From JARFQH01 sp963825595 (GTDB lineage: Bacteria > Desulfobacterota > Desulfobacteria > Desulfobacterales > SG8-13), in NCBI GenBank assembly GCA_963825595.1, contig CAWGUE010000013.1, forward strand, positions 433,691 through 497,690: a DNA stretch of 64,000 nucleotides, given 5' to 3'. The position numbers were made by a program, and so were the translations under genes. Shown here piece after piece: positions 42,466-51,240 of the stretch. The notes under the pieces were generated by a model, which saw only the letters and a program-made list of their open reading frames with translations, searched no databases and had not been told where the DNA came from. Within the stretch, counting starts at the first letter, position 1, and each line of letters begins with the position of its first letter.

Positions 42466-43341
42466 ATGTTGGACCCAATCATTTTCGGTGATAACCAATT
42501 TTTCGGCATTAACCACATGTCTGAGGAGAAAGCCCAGGCGCAGTTTGAAAGATTCAGAGAGGTCGGCGCGATCATCGATGTGGTGGACATTGCCCTGGAG
42601 GCCGGTATAAATGCATTTATGTTCAACACCCACGGTCTCGTAAAGAATATCTGTGATCACTTTCGAAGTGATCCTGCCAGGTATGGAGACGTGAGACTCT
42701 ATGTGTCCATGCCCTATGCTCACAAATACGCAAATGCCGTGGCTGAAAAAGGTATTTTCGGTGCCTTGAAAGACGTGATCATCACGGATAGCAGTGCGAG
42801 CGACATTGTCGGAATGCTGACAAAGGGCGGCTTTTCATTGTTTGAAAAAGATATGTTAAAAGTAGCGAATATCCTGGTCGATATTGAAATGAAAATGTTT
42901 CGCGATCTCAACGTCAAAGTCATCTTCCTTCAAAATATCGTCACCGATCTTTTGCTTGGTTTCGGGGTAAAAGAGGTATTCGTCTCATTTGCTGATTATG
43001 TTCGCGAGAAATACGGTGTCGAGCCGGGGTTTGTCAGTTTAAATCTACCCAAACTGGTCGACTTTTTGTTTGATTGTGGCATCGAAAACCCAATTGTCTG
43101 TTCGGCTATAAATAAAGCCGGATATTTCATGAATCCGGATATCGCGTCTTACGAAGATACACTTAAAAACAAGAAATTTCGACCGATGGCGATGTCCATA
43201 CTCGCCTCCGGTGCGGTAAAGCCCGAGGACGCCATAAAGTATGTTTGTGGACAGCCTGGCATTCAGTCCATCGTTTTCGGCGCCTCAAGCAAAAATCATA
43301 TTGTTGAGACAAAGGAATTGATCGATCGTAATTTTCAATAG
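42466..43341 (+). CDS. Unassigned protein, aldo/keto reductase-like TIM barrel
   Basis: 291 residues. I do not recognise a named family with confidence. Alternating strand/helix segments and the ending IQSIVFGASSKNHIVETKEL resemble the last strand and cofactor loop of aldo/keto reductases, and FGDNQFFGINHMSEEKAQAQ at the start resembles their first loop. A classical Asp-Tyr-Lys-His catalytic set could not be placed. AGGAGAG lies 9 bases before the ATG, and the flanking Gfo/Idh and heparinase genes are 42 and 26 bases away, so it is part of the same operon. A role in sugar modification is likely but unproven. Confidence 0.6.
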   Translation: MLDPIIFGDNQFFGINHMSEEKAQAQFERFREVGAIIDVVDIALEAGINAFMFNTHGLVKNICDHFRSDPARYGDVRLYVSMPYAHKYANAVAEKGIFGALKDVIITDSSASDIVGMLTKGGFSLFEKDMLKVANILVDIEMKMFRDLNVKVIFLQNIVTDLLLGFGVKEVFVSFADYVREKYGVEPGFVSLNLPKLVDFLFDCGIENPIVCSAINKAGYFMNPDIASYEDTLKNKKFRPMAMSILASGAVKPEDAIKYVCGQPGIQSIVFGASSKNHIVETKELIDRNFQ

Positions 43342-43367
43342 TTTATTACCGCATTTGTGGGTATCGT

Positions 43368-45269
43368 GTGAACTGGTCCTGGTATCTGAATCGTCTAAAG
43401 AAAATGAACGCGGCGGAGGTATTCAAGCGTCTCCACGAGTTTTTCGTGGTTTATTACTCACGTGCCAGATACCGGGATAAATCACGCTGGCCATATCATC
43501 GATTTGCCACTGAAGAACTTTCTCTATCGTTTTATCCCTTGCCTGGTTACAAACTAGCCAATGATTATAAAAATTATCGGATCTACAATCAAAATTTTGA
43601 TCTGACTCAAGAACCGGACTGGTATTTCTCGGAACGAGATCAGGTCAAATGGCCGGATTGCCACTACTCCAAGATCAATTATCGCCCGGGTAATCCTTAT
43701 GGCGATGTTCGCATAAATTGGGAACTCAGCCGGTTGCAGTTTCTCCCGGCAATGGCCATCACTGATGCGGAGTTAGCGAAACGTATCATCGAGAATTGGA
43801 TGGACGAGAACCCATACAGTCACGGGCCGTCCTACCTGTCATCTATGGAAGTGGCATTGCGATGGCTGTCGATCTACTGGGCCGCCTGCCTGTTAAAGCA
43901 GCCACTCGATAAAACCTTTGTTCAAAATCTGACGGGTCTCGCCGTCGCTTCCGGAAAATACATTTCAAGCCGCCTGTCGACTCATTCTTCAGCCGGCAAT
44001 CATCTTATTGTCGAAGCGGTGGGGTTGTTCTGGTTAGGGAAAGCCCTTGGGGGAAGTAAGATTGGGACTCAATGGATCGATAATGCAAGGAAGATATTAA
44101 AGGAACAGATACCAAGGCAGATCAACCCCGATGGCAGCAATCAAGAACAGAGTTTCTGGTACCTGGGCTTCGTTCTGGACTCAAGCCTCATGTACCTTCT
44201 TCTGGAAGATCGCGCAAAGGTTCCACCAGAAATTGAGAGCCGCCTCGAAACAATGCTCGAATTTGTCGATGACTTGACAGACTCAGAGGGCGCATTCCCC
44301 GATTATGGTGACCGGGATGACGGGTATTGCTTCAGAATTCGCGGTGACTATCGTGAGTCGCCTTTTCCAGGGCTCTTGAACCTCGGCTCATTTTTTCTTC
44401 ATCGGCCGGAGTGGCAACGGGCCACTTCTCAATCAAAAGAACATTTAGCGTTCTGGACAAAAAAGGGCGTGCACATAACAACGCGCGTTGAAGATAAAAT
44501 ATTTCGAAATGACACCAGCGGGCAACCGGGGATTAAAGTTTACAATGATGGCGGTATGACCTTGATGAAGAGGAGCAAGGGGAGGCTGCTTTTCCGGCAC
44601 GCGCCCTTGGGGCTGGGCACCACGTGTGGACACGGTCACGCGGATGCGCTTTCAATCATTTATTCCTGGGAAAATGTTCCCGTGCTGATTGATTTGGGAA
44701 GCGGCCAATATAATGGGGATCAATCGATACGAAATTTTTTTCGATCGACGATTGCCCACAACACGATCGAAATTGGTGGAAAAGATCAGGCCAAGATGCT
44801 TGGCCCTTTTTTGTGGGAGAAATCTTATGCAGCGTGGCTGAACGAGACCGGGGACTCCCCCTTTCTGCATGCCGAGGCGACCCACGACGGATATAAGAAG
44901 GATTTTTCAGTGCTTCACAAAAGGCGAATTGAATGGCCGTCAGCGCATCTATTAGAGGTTGTGGATTCTTTTGACAGCCCTGAAAAATTACCGGTGAGAG
45001 GAGCGTTCCACTTGGGCAGCTGCAACGCCATTCATCGGGATGGGCAAACTATCATTGTTGATTTCGGTAAGTTCTCGTTTTCATTGTCATTCCCGGCAGA
45101 ATATTCACTGGCGACTTATTTTGGTTCAGAGTCCCCATTTATGGGCTGGCGGTCAACGACTTACGGAAGATGGGAACCGATACATTCCATAATCTTTTCA
45201 GGAACGACTGGGAATCCTGCTCAGCATAAAATCACCCTTAAGATTGTAGAGGTCGAACAAAACTCATAA
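43368..45269 (+). CDS. Heparinase II/III family protein (uronate-polysaccharide lyase-like)
   Basis: 633 residues and intact. The alpha-helical toroid domain spans about residues 60-370: VRINWELSRLQFLPAMA, then STHSSAGNHLIVEAVGLFWL with the catalytic Asn-His, and QINPDGSNQEQSFWYLGFV with the Tyr region. The beta-sandwich domain contains TCGHGHADALSIIYSWENVP near 420 and FFRSTIAHNTIEIGGKDQAK. The family cleaves uronic-acid glycans. No signal peptide is seen, which is common for copies inside exopolysaccharide clusters, whose true role may be editing or release. The start is GTG at 43368. A broken relative is at 22197-24138. Confidence 0.85.
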   Translation: MNWSWYLNRLKKMNAAEVFKRLHEFFVVYYSRARYRDKSRWPYHRFATEELSLSFYPLPGYKLANDYKNYRIYNQNFDLTQEPDWYFSERDQVKWPDCHYSKINYRPGNPYGDVRINWELSRLQFLPAMAITDAELAKRIIENWMDENPYSHGPSYLSSMEVALRWLSIYWAACLLKQPLDKTFVQNLTGLAVASGKYISSRLSTHSSAGNHLIVEAVGLFWLGKALGGSKIGTQWIDNARKILKEQIPRQINPDGSNQEQSFWYLGFVLDSSLMYLLLEDRAKVPPEIESRLETMLEFVDDLTDSEGAFPDYGDRDDGYCFRIRGDYRESPFPGLLNLGSFFLHRPEWQRATSQSKEHLAFWTKKGVHITTRVEDKIFRNDTSGQPGIKVYNDGGMTLMKRSKGRLLFRHAPLGLGTTCGHGHADALSIIYSWENVPVLIDLGSGQYNGDQSIRNFFRSTIAHNTIEIGGKDQAKMLGPFLWEKSYAAWLNETGDSPFLHAEATHDGYKKDFSVLHKRRIEWPSAHLLEVVDSFDSPEKLPVRGAFHLGSCNAIHRDGQTIIVDFGKFSFSLSFPAEYSLATYFGSESPFMGWRSTTYGRWEPIHSIIFSGTTGNPAQHKITLKIVEVEQNS

Positions 45270-45448
45270 ATTCGAACAAGGGGGCATAACCTTTTAGAAA
45301 TAGTTACCAGATCATTCACTTGCCTGCAAAGTTCATCGAATATTATCAGTGATATGAGTAAATGAGCAAAAAAACAGCAGGTTGATAAACACATTGCCCG
45401 TTGATCACGCAGGATGTCTTAAATAGTTGATAAATCCGATCTTTTTAA

Positions 45449-45474
45449 AGCTGGTTAATAATCATTAACCAGCT
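45449..45474. other. Perfect 11-bp hairpin between operons
   Basis: AGCTGGTTAAT, a four-base loop AATC, then the exact inverse ATTAACCAGCT. It lies 180 bases after the heparinase gene. No T-run follows on either strand, so it is not a standard intrinsic terminator; an operator or a rho-type or processing hairpin is possible. The rest of 45270-45618 has no gene I can support. Confidence 0.5.
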
Positions 45475-45619
45475 ATCGTCGCCTGTCCTGCCAAACATAT
45501 TGTAATACATAGACATATATTACTTTTTCTGTTACAATCGACAAAAAGAATTGTTATATCGTTCAAAGTGCATCTTATAATCTCAGCGGGGTATACCGAC
45601 TGTCCCTGAGATATAAAAA

Positions 45620-45682
45620 CCCAAATTGAGCGTTTCATATTTTCGAAGTATCTGCGGCAAACTTGAAAATCGCTCATTTGGG
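45620..45682 (+). promoter_or_regulatory. Leader inverted repeat ahead of the epimerase gene
   Basis: CCCAAATTGAGCG at 45620 pairs with CGCTCATTTGGG ending at 45682, and the arms can be extended inwards by TTTCA/TGAAA. The foot of the stem touches the purine-rich region (GGGAGAAAATAGAGAGG) that would serve as ribosome site for the gene at 45701. It may control translation or be a protein-binding site. Confidence 0.4.
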
Positions 45683-45700
45683 AGAAAATAGAGAGGTCCC

Positions 45701-46699
45701 ATGAAAGTTTTGGTCACCGGCGGGAGCGGATTCATCGGAACCAACCTCGTCAATGATCTTCTGGCCGAAGGTCACAAGGTGCTGATCTACGATAAGAAAA
45801 AAAGTAAGCGATATCCGGATATTACTGTTGTCGCTGACGTTCGTGACAAGGAACGATTAGCGGATTCCATGAATGGTGTTGACGCCGTTTGTCATCTGGC
45901 GGCCGAGCATCATGATGATGTGAGACCGATTTCTCTTTATTACGATGTGAATGTTGGCAGTGCTGAAAATATCGTCTACGGTTTAGAAAAGCACGGCATA
46001 AAAAGTTTGGTTTTCACGAGCACGGTCTCGGTTTACGGACTCGAAGCCGGGGAGAGCCATGAAGAGAGTCCGATTAACCCATTCAACGATTACGGTAAGA
46101 GCAAATATCAATCGGAAAATATTTTCACCGATTGGGCCAAAGCCGCAGCGGACAGGGATCTTTTTATCGTGCGACCGACGGTTGTTTTCGGAGAGGGAAA
46201 CGTCGGGAACGTATCTGTCTTGTTGAAGCAGTTGAAGTCCAGTAAGTTTGTGATGGTTGGCAATGGCAAAAATAGGAAGTCGATGTCCTATGTTGGGAAT
46301 GTTTCCAAATTCCTGGCCATGCTGGTAGAAAATCCACCGGAGTCCGGTGTGAATATTTACAATTATTCCGACAAGCCCGACCTCGATATGGAGAATTTGA
46401 TACATCTCGTCCAAAGCGGGTATGGAAAAACCACCAAGTCTAACTTCCGCCTGCCTTATGCATTGGGCCTGGTTGGCGGGTATGCCTTCGACTTCCTGTC
46501 TATGGTAACCCGAAGGTCATATCCTGTCAGTTCGATTCGTATCAAAAAATTCTGCGCCAATACCGTGATCAGGGCAGACAAATTGCAGAAAATCGGTTTC
46601 CACCCACCCTATTCACTGACCGAAGGAATTCGTAAGACGATTTCATATGATACATCGGGTTGCGGTGATGGGGTTTGGTGCGCGAATGGCCGCTCCTAA
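45701..46699 (+). CDS. NAD-dependent epimerase/dehydratase (extended SDR)
   Basis: 332 residues. VLVTGGSGFIGTNLVNDLL at the N-terminus is the cofactor motif, VFTSTVSVYG near residue 107 the active-site Ser/Thr region and FNDYGKSKYQSE near 129 the YxxxK. The C-terminal half has the smaller substrate domain and a hydrophobic segment (LPYALGLVGGYAFDFL) that may touch the membrane, as in the UDP-sugar 4-epimerase/GNE-like group. It likely converts a nucleotide or lipid-linked sugar for the glycan. It stands apart from the operon before it by 430 bases and has its own leader hairpin. Confidence 0.82.
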   Translation: MKVLVTGGSGFIGTNLVNDLLAEGHKVLIYDKKKSKRYPDITVVADVRDKERLADSMNGVDAVCHLAAEHHDDVRPISLYYDVNVGSAENIVYGLEKHGIKSLVFTSTVSVYGLEAGESHEESPINPFNDYGKSKYQSENIFTDWAKAAADRDLFIVRPTVVFGEGNVGNVSVLLKQLKSSKFVMVGNGKNRKSMSYVGNVSKFLAMLVENPPESGVNIYNYSDKPDLDMENLIHLVQSGYGKTTKSNFRLPYALGLVGGYAFDFLSMVTRRSYPVSSIRIKKFCANTVIRADKLQKIGFHPPYSLTEGIRKTISYDTSGCGDGVWCANGRS

Positions 46700-46854
46700 G
46701 TTCCACAGCCGCTAAAACCCGTCCCGCTCGATTGACCGCCTTTTCCATGCATGCCTGTTAGAGTTCTGAAGGCCTATCCACCGGGGTTTACCCTTCTCAT
46801 CGGATTTTTATCCTTTAACTGTGTCCTCCTTGGTCGTTCCGCCTCGAGCGTTAC

Positions 46855-46996
46855 GAGACCTTTGCAAAACGCCCCTTTTTGCCCAATTTCTTCGTCAGAC
46901 TTAAATTTTAATCCTCGAAATACTCAATGTATTCCTGTGGTTAAAATTATCGCCTTCCTTGAACTTGAACAAAAATAAACATTTTTCAAAGGTTTC
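46855..46996. mobile_element. 142-bp MITE-like element with 5-bp target duplication
   Basis: The left end GAGACCTTTGCAAAA and the inverse of the right end, GAAACCTTTGAAAAA, match at 13 of 15 positions. Both sides are flanked by GTTAC (46850-46854 and 46997-47001), a perfect 5-bp duplication. The 142 bp inside encode nothing, so it must be moved by a transposase made elsewhere. The remaining sequence of 46700-47159 holds no gene. Confidence 0.8.
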
Positions 46997-47159
46997 GTTA
47001 CTTCAGAGAGGACGCAGTCATTATCACTCCCTTCCCCGGTGGTAAACCGATCTTGCATGGGCTTATAGCACTGTGTGTGCGGTTGGACATCCGGAGGCGG
47101 ATCAGTGCGGTTAAGCTTTTTCTGCATTTGTGGTTCCCCTTCGGCCCCTTGACGACTAA

Positions 47160-48290
47160 ATGCTTTTGAAACTTTTTTCATTGAAGTCTCTGGTTATACT
47201 GCTTGGTGCGGTTCTAATCGGTATCCTCTATTTTGGGCTGGGCCCCCAAAGTCTTGGGTTTCCGAACGGTGTCGAATGGCTCTCAGATCGACCCGGTATC
47301 CGTTTCAGCGAATACGGCATCGCCTATACCAGCCCCTACGTCGAGACGGAGCTGGTAGGGAAAGATGTCACGAGTAATTTCACGATAGAAATCGTCCTGG
47401 CACCGGCCGTTTTGGATGGCGATGGATTCAGTTTCGTATGGGTTATTCACAGCGGCAGAGATAGCGATCAATTGGTGATGGGGCAGTATCGTTCGTGGTT
47501 CATTATCATGAATGGTGACGATTACAATCACTCACGAAAAATAAAACGGATCTCGGCCATAGCGGCTTTACGGCCTCACGAAAAGCATTTCGTGACCATC
47601 ACCGTCGGTCCGGAGGGCAGCAGGATATATATAGACGGCCGGCTCGACAAGACGAAAAATGATCTTTCATTAAAAATCCCGGTCGGCGATAAAGTCAGAC
47701 TCGTCGTCGGCAATTCGATAAGCGTCAAGCATTCCTGGCGGGGCGACATCTTCGGAATGGCCATATATCCGCATACTCTCTCCGAAAGTGAGGTCGCTCT
47801 TCATTTCGGCAAGTGGACCAGAAGCCAAAACTTCTCCTTCGCTGAAAAAGACAACCCCTCCATTCTCTATATTTTCGACGAAAAAACCGGCACAATGGCC
47901 ATAGACCATTCCGGTGGAGACCGCCCTCTTCACATACTGCCGACAGCCAAGGTCCTAAAGCGGCAATTTCTCGTACCTCCACGTGGTGGAAGGAATCTGA
48001 AAAAGTGGAACATCAATGACATTGTCATCAATCTATTGGGTTTCATCCCTCTCGGTTTTGTATTGTCGGCAACCCTAGATAAAATCGGAGGTATATTCAG
48101 GAAGCGTACCGCCTTTCTCACTGCTATGGCCTGCTTTGCCGTCAGCCTTTTCATCGAAACCGTTCAGACAACGATACCTTCCCGCAACTCCGACTTATTG
48201 GACCTGGTGTTCAACACTGCCGGCGGTTTAATCGGGGCGGTCGTCTACCTGATGCTGAAGCGCCGCTTCAGTACGGCGCTCGGTCCTTAG
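47160..48290 (+). CDS. LamG-domain plus VanZ-like membrane protein
   Basis: 376 residues. Residues about 10-30 are a membrane anchor. Residues about 50-225 form a LamG/concanavalin-A-like sandwich outside the membrane (NFTIEIVLAP, FVTITVGPEGSRIYIDGRLD, WRGDIFGMAIYPHTLSESEV). Residues about 275-370 are a VanZ-like domain with three helices, including NDIVINLLGFIPLGFVLSAT and the acidic ETVQTTIPSRNSDLLDLVFN motif. This architecture recurs near exosortase/PEP-CTERM exopolysaccharide genes, and its function is unknown. An intrinsic terminator follows at 48497-48530. Confidence 0.8.
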   Translation: MLLKLFSLKSLVILLGAVLIGILYFGLGPQSLGFPNGVEWLSDRPGIRFSEYGIAYTSPYVETELVGKDVTSNFTIEIVLAPAVLDGDGFSFVWVIHSGRDSDQLVMGQYRSWFIIMNGDDYNHSRKIKRISAIAALRPHEKHFVTITVGPEGSRIYIDGRLDKTKNDLSLKIPVGDKVRLVVGNSISVKHSWRGDIFGMAIYPHTLSESEVALHFGKWTRSQNFSFAEKDNPSILYIFDEKTGTMAIDHSGGDRPLHILPTAKVLKRQFLVPPRGGRNLKKWNINDIVINLLGFIPLGFVLSATLDKIGGIFRKRTAFLTAMACFAVSLFIETVQTTIPSRNSDLLDLVFNTAGGLIGAVVYLMLKRRFSTALGP

Positions 48291-48496
48291 CCGCGGGGCG
48301 GGCCCTTTAGTCGGGCATTTCACCTAAAATTGCTTTACATCTTCGGGTTTGGCGCAGCGAGTTAACTGGCGTTATTTGCCAAGTAAATATTGCCTGTTGC
48401 TTTATCATGACAGCCGGATATTGATGGACCTCAATACAGAGACTCATGGCTGACGTTTTGTTCTAAAGCATGGGCCTCTTTCGAATTGTAAACGAC

Positions 48497-48530
48497 GGCC
48501 GGTCGCTATTTGACCGGCCATTGTTTTTTT
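48497..48530 (+). terminator. Intrinsic terminator after the LamG-VanZ gene
   Basis: GGCCGGTC, a seven-base loop and GACCGGCC form a perfect 8-bp GC-rich stem followed by ATTGTTTTTTT. This is a classical rho-independent terminator for transcripts coming from the 47-kb gene. Confidence 0.85.
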
Positions 48531-48616
48531 GTGGCGCTGGTTGTGGACCAACCACAGGTGTCGGTCAGTATCGTTGTTGTCCTAAATTTTTATAAAAAAT
48601 CTGATGCTTATTTCTA

Positions 48617-48805
48617 GAAGTGGTTTCAAAACCTTAGTTCACGCCCAAGTGCAAGGCGTGGGCCGACGAAAAGACGCAGCATACATGAACGTATGTACTC
48701 GGTGTCAAGGGCAGGGCCCCGTGACACCGACCGAGGAGGACCACAACACCGCAACTTGTCCGCCTCTGGCGGGTTGGGTGTTAGATGGGGTTTTGAAACC
48801 GCTTC
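48617..48805. repeat. 189-bp palindromic intergenic element
   Basis: GAAGTGGTTTCAAAACC at 48617 is repeated in inverse form (16 of 17 bases) ending at 48805. A second stem lies inside (CTCGGTGTCA with TGACACCGACCGAG, near 48698-48737). No coding frame is credible. It looks like a small mobile palindromic element or a structured non-coding unit. The rest of 48531-49354 contains a minor hairpin (CCCCAGC-ATT-GCTGGGG, 49174-49190) and no gene. Confidence 0.6.
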
Positions 48806-49354
48806 CAATGATGAATATGTTCTGCTTGGGGTGTGTGTGCGACAGTATCAAATCCCCCCCTTTCCCCTCTTCTATAGAGGGAGGAAAGCAGGTGCCCTGA
48901 CATACTTTACAGCCACGAGAGTTGTGTTGAAAACACTTCTGGCCTTTATCCGTTCCCCCTTTGACAAAGGTGTATAGACCGTGGACATGGGGATTTCAAA
49001 AAAGCGCCAACCGGAAAAAAATTCTGGTATTCGCTGTATCATCGAGCGAAAGAAGGATTTTTTTGACTCCAGCCCATGAACATGGTATTTTGCCTCCCGA
49101 TCCGGCGTCTGGCGTTAACCCGGACGACGGCAAATCCGAAGAATACAAACGCGCGTAATAATCATCGATAAAACCCCAGCATTGCTGGGGAGACTCCCAA
49201 AGTTTGACAGTTCCAGGAGTTAACCAACACCTGGGACGATGATTATCATGATTCAATAACCGACTGGTTGCCTGAAATAATGGTTTTAAAAGACCACTTT
49301 GAGCGGTTCCCAACTCATCCTTCCGGCTTTGCCGGAGGTCATTGAATTTCTGCT

Positions 49355-50188
49355 ATGGACAGATTCAGTCTCAACGGCATCGAGTTCTACCCCGACAATC
49401 CGCTGGTTTTGATTGCCGGCCCTTGCGTCATCGAGAGCCGTGATCACTGCCTTTTCATGGCCGAAACCTTGACGGCGCTGGCCGGACGCTTCGGTGTGCC
49501 CTTGGTGTTCAAGTCGTCGTTTCTGAAGGCCAACCGCAGTTCTATCGATTCTTTTGTCGGCCCGGGTCTCGAGGCGGGCTTGGCCATTTTGACCGAGGTC
49601 AAAGCTGCAACCGGGGTTGCGGCCGTTATCAGCGACGTGCACTCCATCGAGCAGATCCAACCGGCCGCCGAGGTGCTTGACATCATCCAGATCCCGGCTT
49701 TCCTGTGCCGGCAGACGCAACTGCTCGTTGCGGCGGCTGAAACCGGCCGGGTGGTGAATGTCAAAAAGGGGCAGTTCCTGAGCCCCTGGGATGTGAAAAA
49801 CATCGTCAAGAAGGTTCACAGCACCGGCAACAGAAAGCTTTTGATGACCGAGCGCGGGGCGACCTTCGGCTACAACAACCTGGTCGTGGACATGCGCGCG
49901 CTCGAGATTGTCAAGAATTTGGGGGTCGGGGTGGTGTTCGATGCCACCCACAGCGTACAGCTTCCGGGCGGGGAAGGCGAGCGCTCCGGCGGGCAGCGGG
50001 AGTTTGTCGATCCGCTGACGCGGGCGGCCGCAGCGGTGGGAGTGAATGCCATCTTCCTGGAAGTGCACGACCGGCCCGAGTTCGCCAAGTGCGACGGGCC
50101 CAACATGATCACACTGGAGCAACTCGAAAACTGGCTGCCGCTGTGGATGAAAATCGACAAACTGGTCAAACGGGAAAAACGACGGTGA
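49355..50188 (+). CDS. kdsA: 3-deoxy-8-phosphooctulonate synthase
   Basis: 277 residues, the normal length. VLIAGPCVIESRDHC near residue 17 binds phosphate, KSSFLKANRSS near 50 is the PEP-binding loop and FDATHSVQLPGG near 195 the arabinose-5-phosphate loop. It joins PEP and D-arabinose-5-phosphate to give Kdo-8-phosphate in the cytoplasm for lipid A-core assembly. Its stop overlaps the kdsD start as GTGA. GC content and codon use are clearly higher in GC than in the island upstream, so this is probably native chromosome. Confidence 0.95.
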   Translation: MDRFSLNGIEFYPDNPLVLIAGPCVIESRDHCLFMAETLTALAGRFGVPLVFKSSFLKANRSSIDSFVGPGLEAGLAILTEVKAATGVAAVISDVHSIEQIQPAAEVLDIIQIPAFLCRQTQLLVAAAETGRVVNVKKGQFLSPWDVKNIVKKVHSTGNRKLLMTERGATFGYNNLVVDMRALEIVKNLGVGVVFDATHSVQLPGGEGERSGGQREFVDPLTRAAAAVGVNAIFLEVHDRPEFAKCDGPNMITLEQLENWLPLWMKIDKLVKREKRR

Positions 50189-51147
50189 AAGCACCCATCG
50201 ACATCGCCAGAGGCGTTCTCAAGCGTGAAGCCGACGCCATTTACAACCTGATCGATCACCTCGACGAGAACTTCGAGAAAACGATCGAGCTTATCCTGAA
50301 GCACAAAGGGCGGCTCTTGGTGCTCGGCGTGGGAAAATCCGGGCACATCGCGCGCAAAATCGCCGGCACACTGGCCAGCACCGGTCAGCCCTCATTTTTC
50401 ATTCATCCGACCGAAGCCATTCACGGTGATTTGGGAATGATGGTGGTCGGTGACGTGTGCCTGATGCTTTCACACAGCGGAAACACGGACGAACTGGTGG
50501 CGACCATTCCGGCGGTCAAGCGCATCGGCCTGCCGATCATAGCCATAACGTCCAATCCGGACTCCAAGCTGGCGCGATTTGCCGATACGGTGCTCAACAC
50601 CCATGTGTGCGATGAAGCCTGTCCTATGAACCTGGCGCCCACCAGCAGCACCACCGTCGCGCTGGCCCTGGGGGATGCGTTGGCTATTACCCTTCTGACC
50701 ATGCGGGGATTCAAGGAAGAGCACTTTGCCATGCGCCACCCGGGCGGGGTGCTCGGCAAACGCCTGCTGACCAGGGTCGGTGATATCATGATCACGGAGA
50801 ACTTGCCGGTCATAAACGGGAACAGCTCGTTCAAGGACGCCCTGGCGGCGATGACCAAGGGCAAGCAGGGGGTTGTGATCGTTGTCGACGACCGGGGGAA
50901 GTTCGTGGGAATTTACACCGATGGCGACATTCGCAGAACCATCGCGCGGCACGACAGGATCAGCGACATCGTGTTCGCGGAGATCTTTACCCGTGATCCG
51001 AAATCGGTCCGCGAAAGCGCCCTGGCCACCGAGGCGCTCAAGGTCATGCAGAACCGCAAGATCACATCGTTGATCGTGACCAACGGCAGCGACGAGATCG
51101 TGGGCCTGCTGCATATTCATCACCTGCTGGAGCAGGGCTTCTACTAA
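50185..51147 (+). CDS. kdsD: D-arabinose-5-phosphate isomerase
   Basis: 320 residues from GTG 50185, chosen because it overlaps the kdsA stop by GTGA and gives the usual N-terminus (KAPIDIARGVLKREADAI). A SIS domain covers about residues 30-180: GVGKSGHIARKIAGTLASTG, SHSGNTDELV, CPMNLAPTSSTTVALALGDA and FAMRHPGGVLGKRLL. Two CBS domains follow, with VGIYTDGDIRRTIARHD and LLHIHHLLEQGFY. It converts ribulose-5-phosphate to arabinose-5-phosphate, the KdsA substrate. kdsC and kdsB, which often follow, are absent; an IS5-type fragment lies downstream instead. Confidence 0.93.
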   Translation: MKAPIDIARGVLKREADAIYNLIDHLDENFEKTIELILKHKGRLLVLGVGKSGHIARKIAGTLASTGQPSFFIHPTEAIHGDLGMMVVGDVCLMLSHSGNTDELVATIPAVKRIGLPIIAITSNPDSKLARFADTVLNTHVCDEACPMNLAPTSSTTVALALGDALAITLLTMRGFKEEHFAMRHPGGVLGKRLLTRVGDIMITENLPVINGNSSFKDALAAMTKGKQGVVIVVDDRGKFVGIYTDGDIRRTIARHDRISDIVFAEIFTRDPKSVRESALATEALKVMQNRKITSLIVTNGSDEIVGLLHIHHLLEQGFY

Positions 51148-51240
51148 CAGGCTCTTGAAAAACGAGCGCGCTTGACAATACGAGGTGGAAATCCTCCTCA
51201 AGAATTTTCTCTCAATTATTAAATATAAACGCTGCATTTT

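Noticed and set aside
45449..45474. Intrinsic terminator after the heparinase gene
   Set aside because: The stem is perfect but AT-rich at its top and no T-run follows on either strand, so it is listed only as a hairpin.
48604..48977. Short open frames between the LamG-VanZ gene and kdsA
   Set aside because: They fall in a palindromic element and have no start context or similarity that I recognise.
49286..50194. A 302-residue open frame on the minus strand
   Set aside because: It is the antisense of kdsA; a composition effect in GC-rich DNA.
50470..51237. A 255-residue open frame on the minus strand
   Set aside because: It is the antisense of kdsD with no domain or ribosome site.
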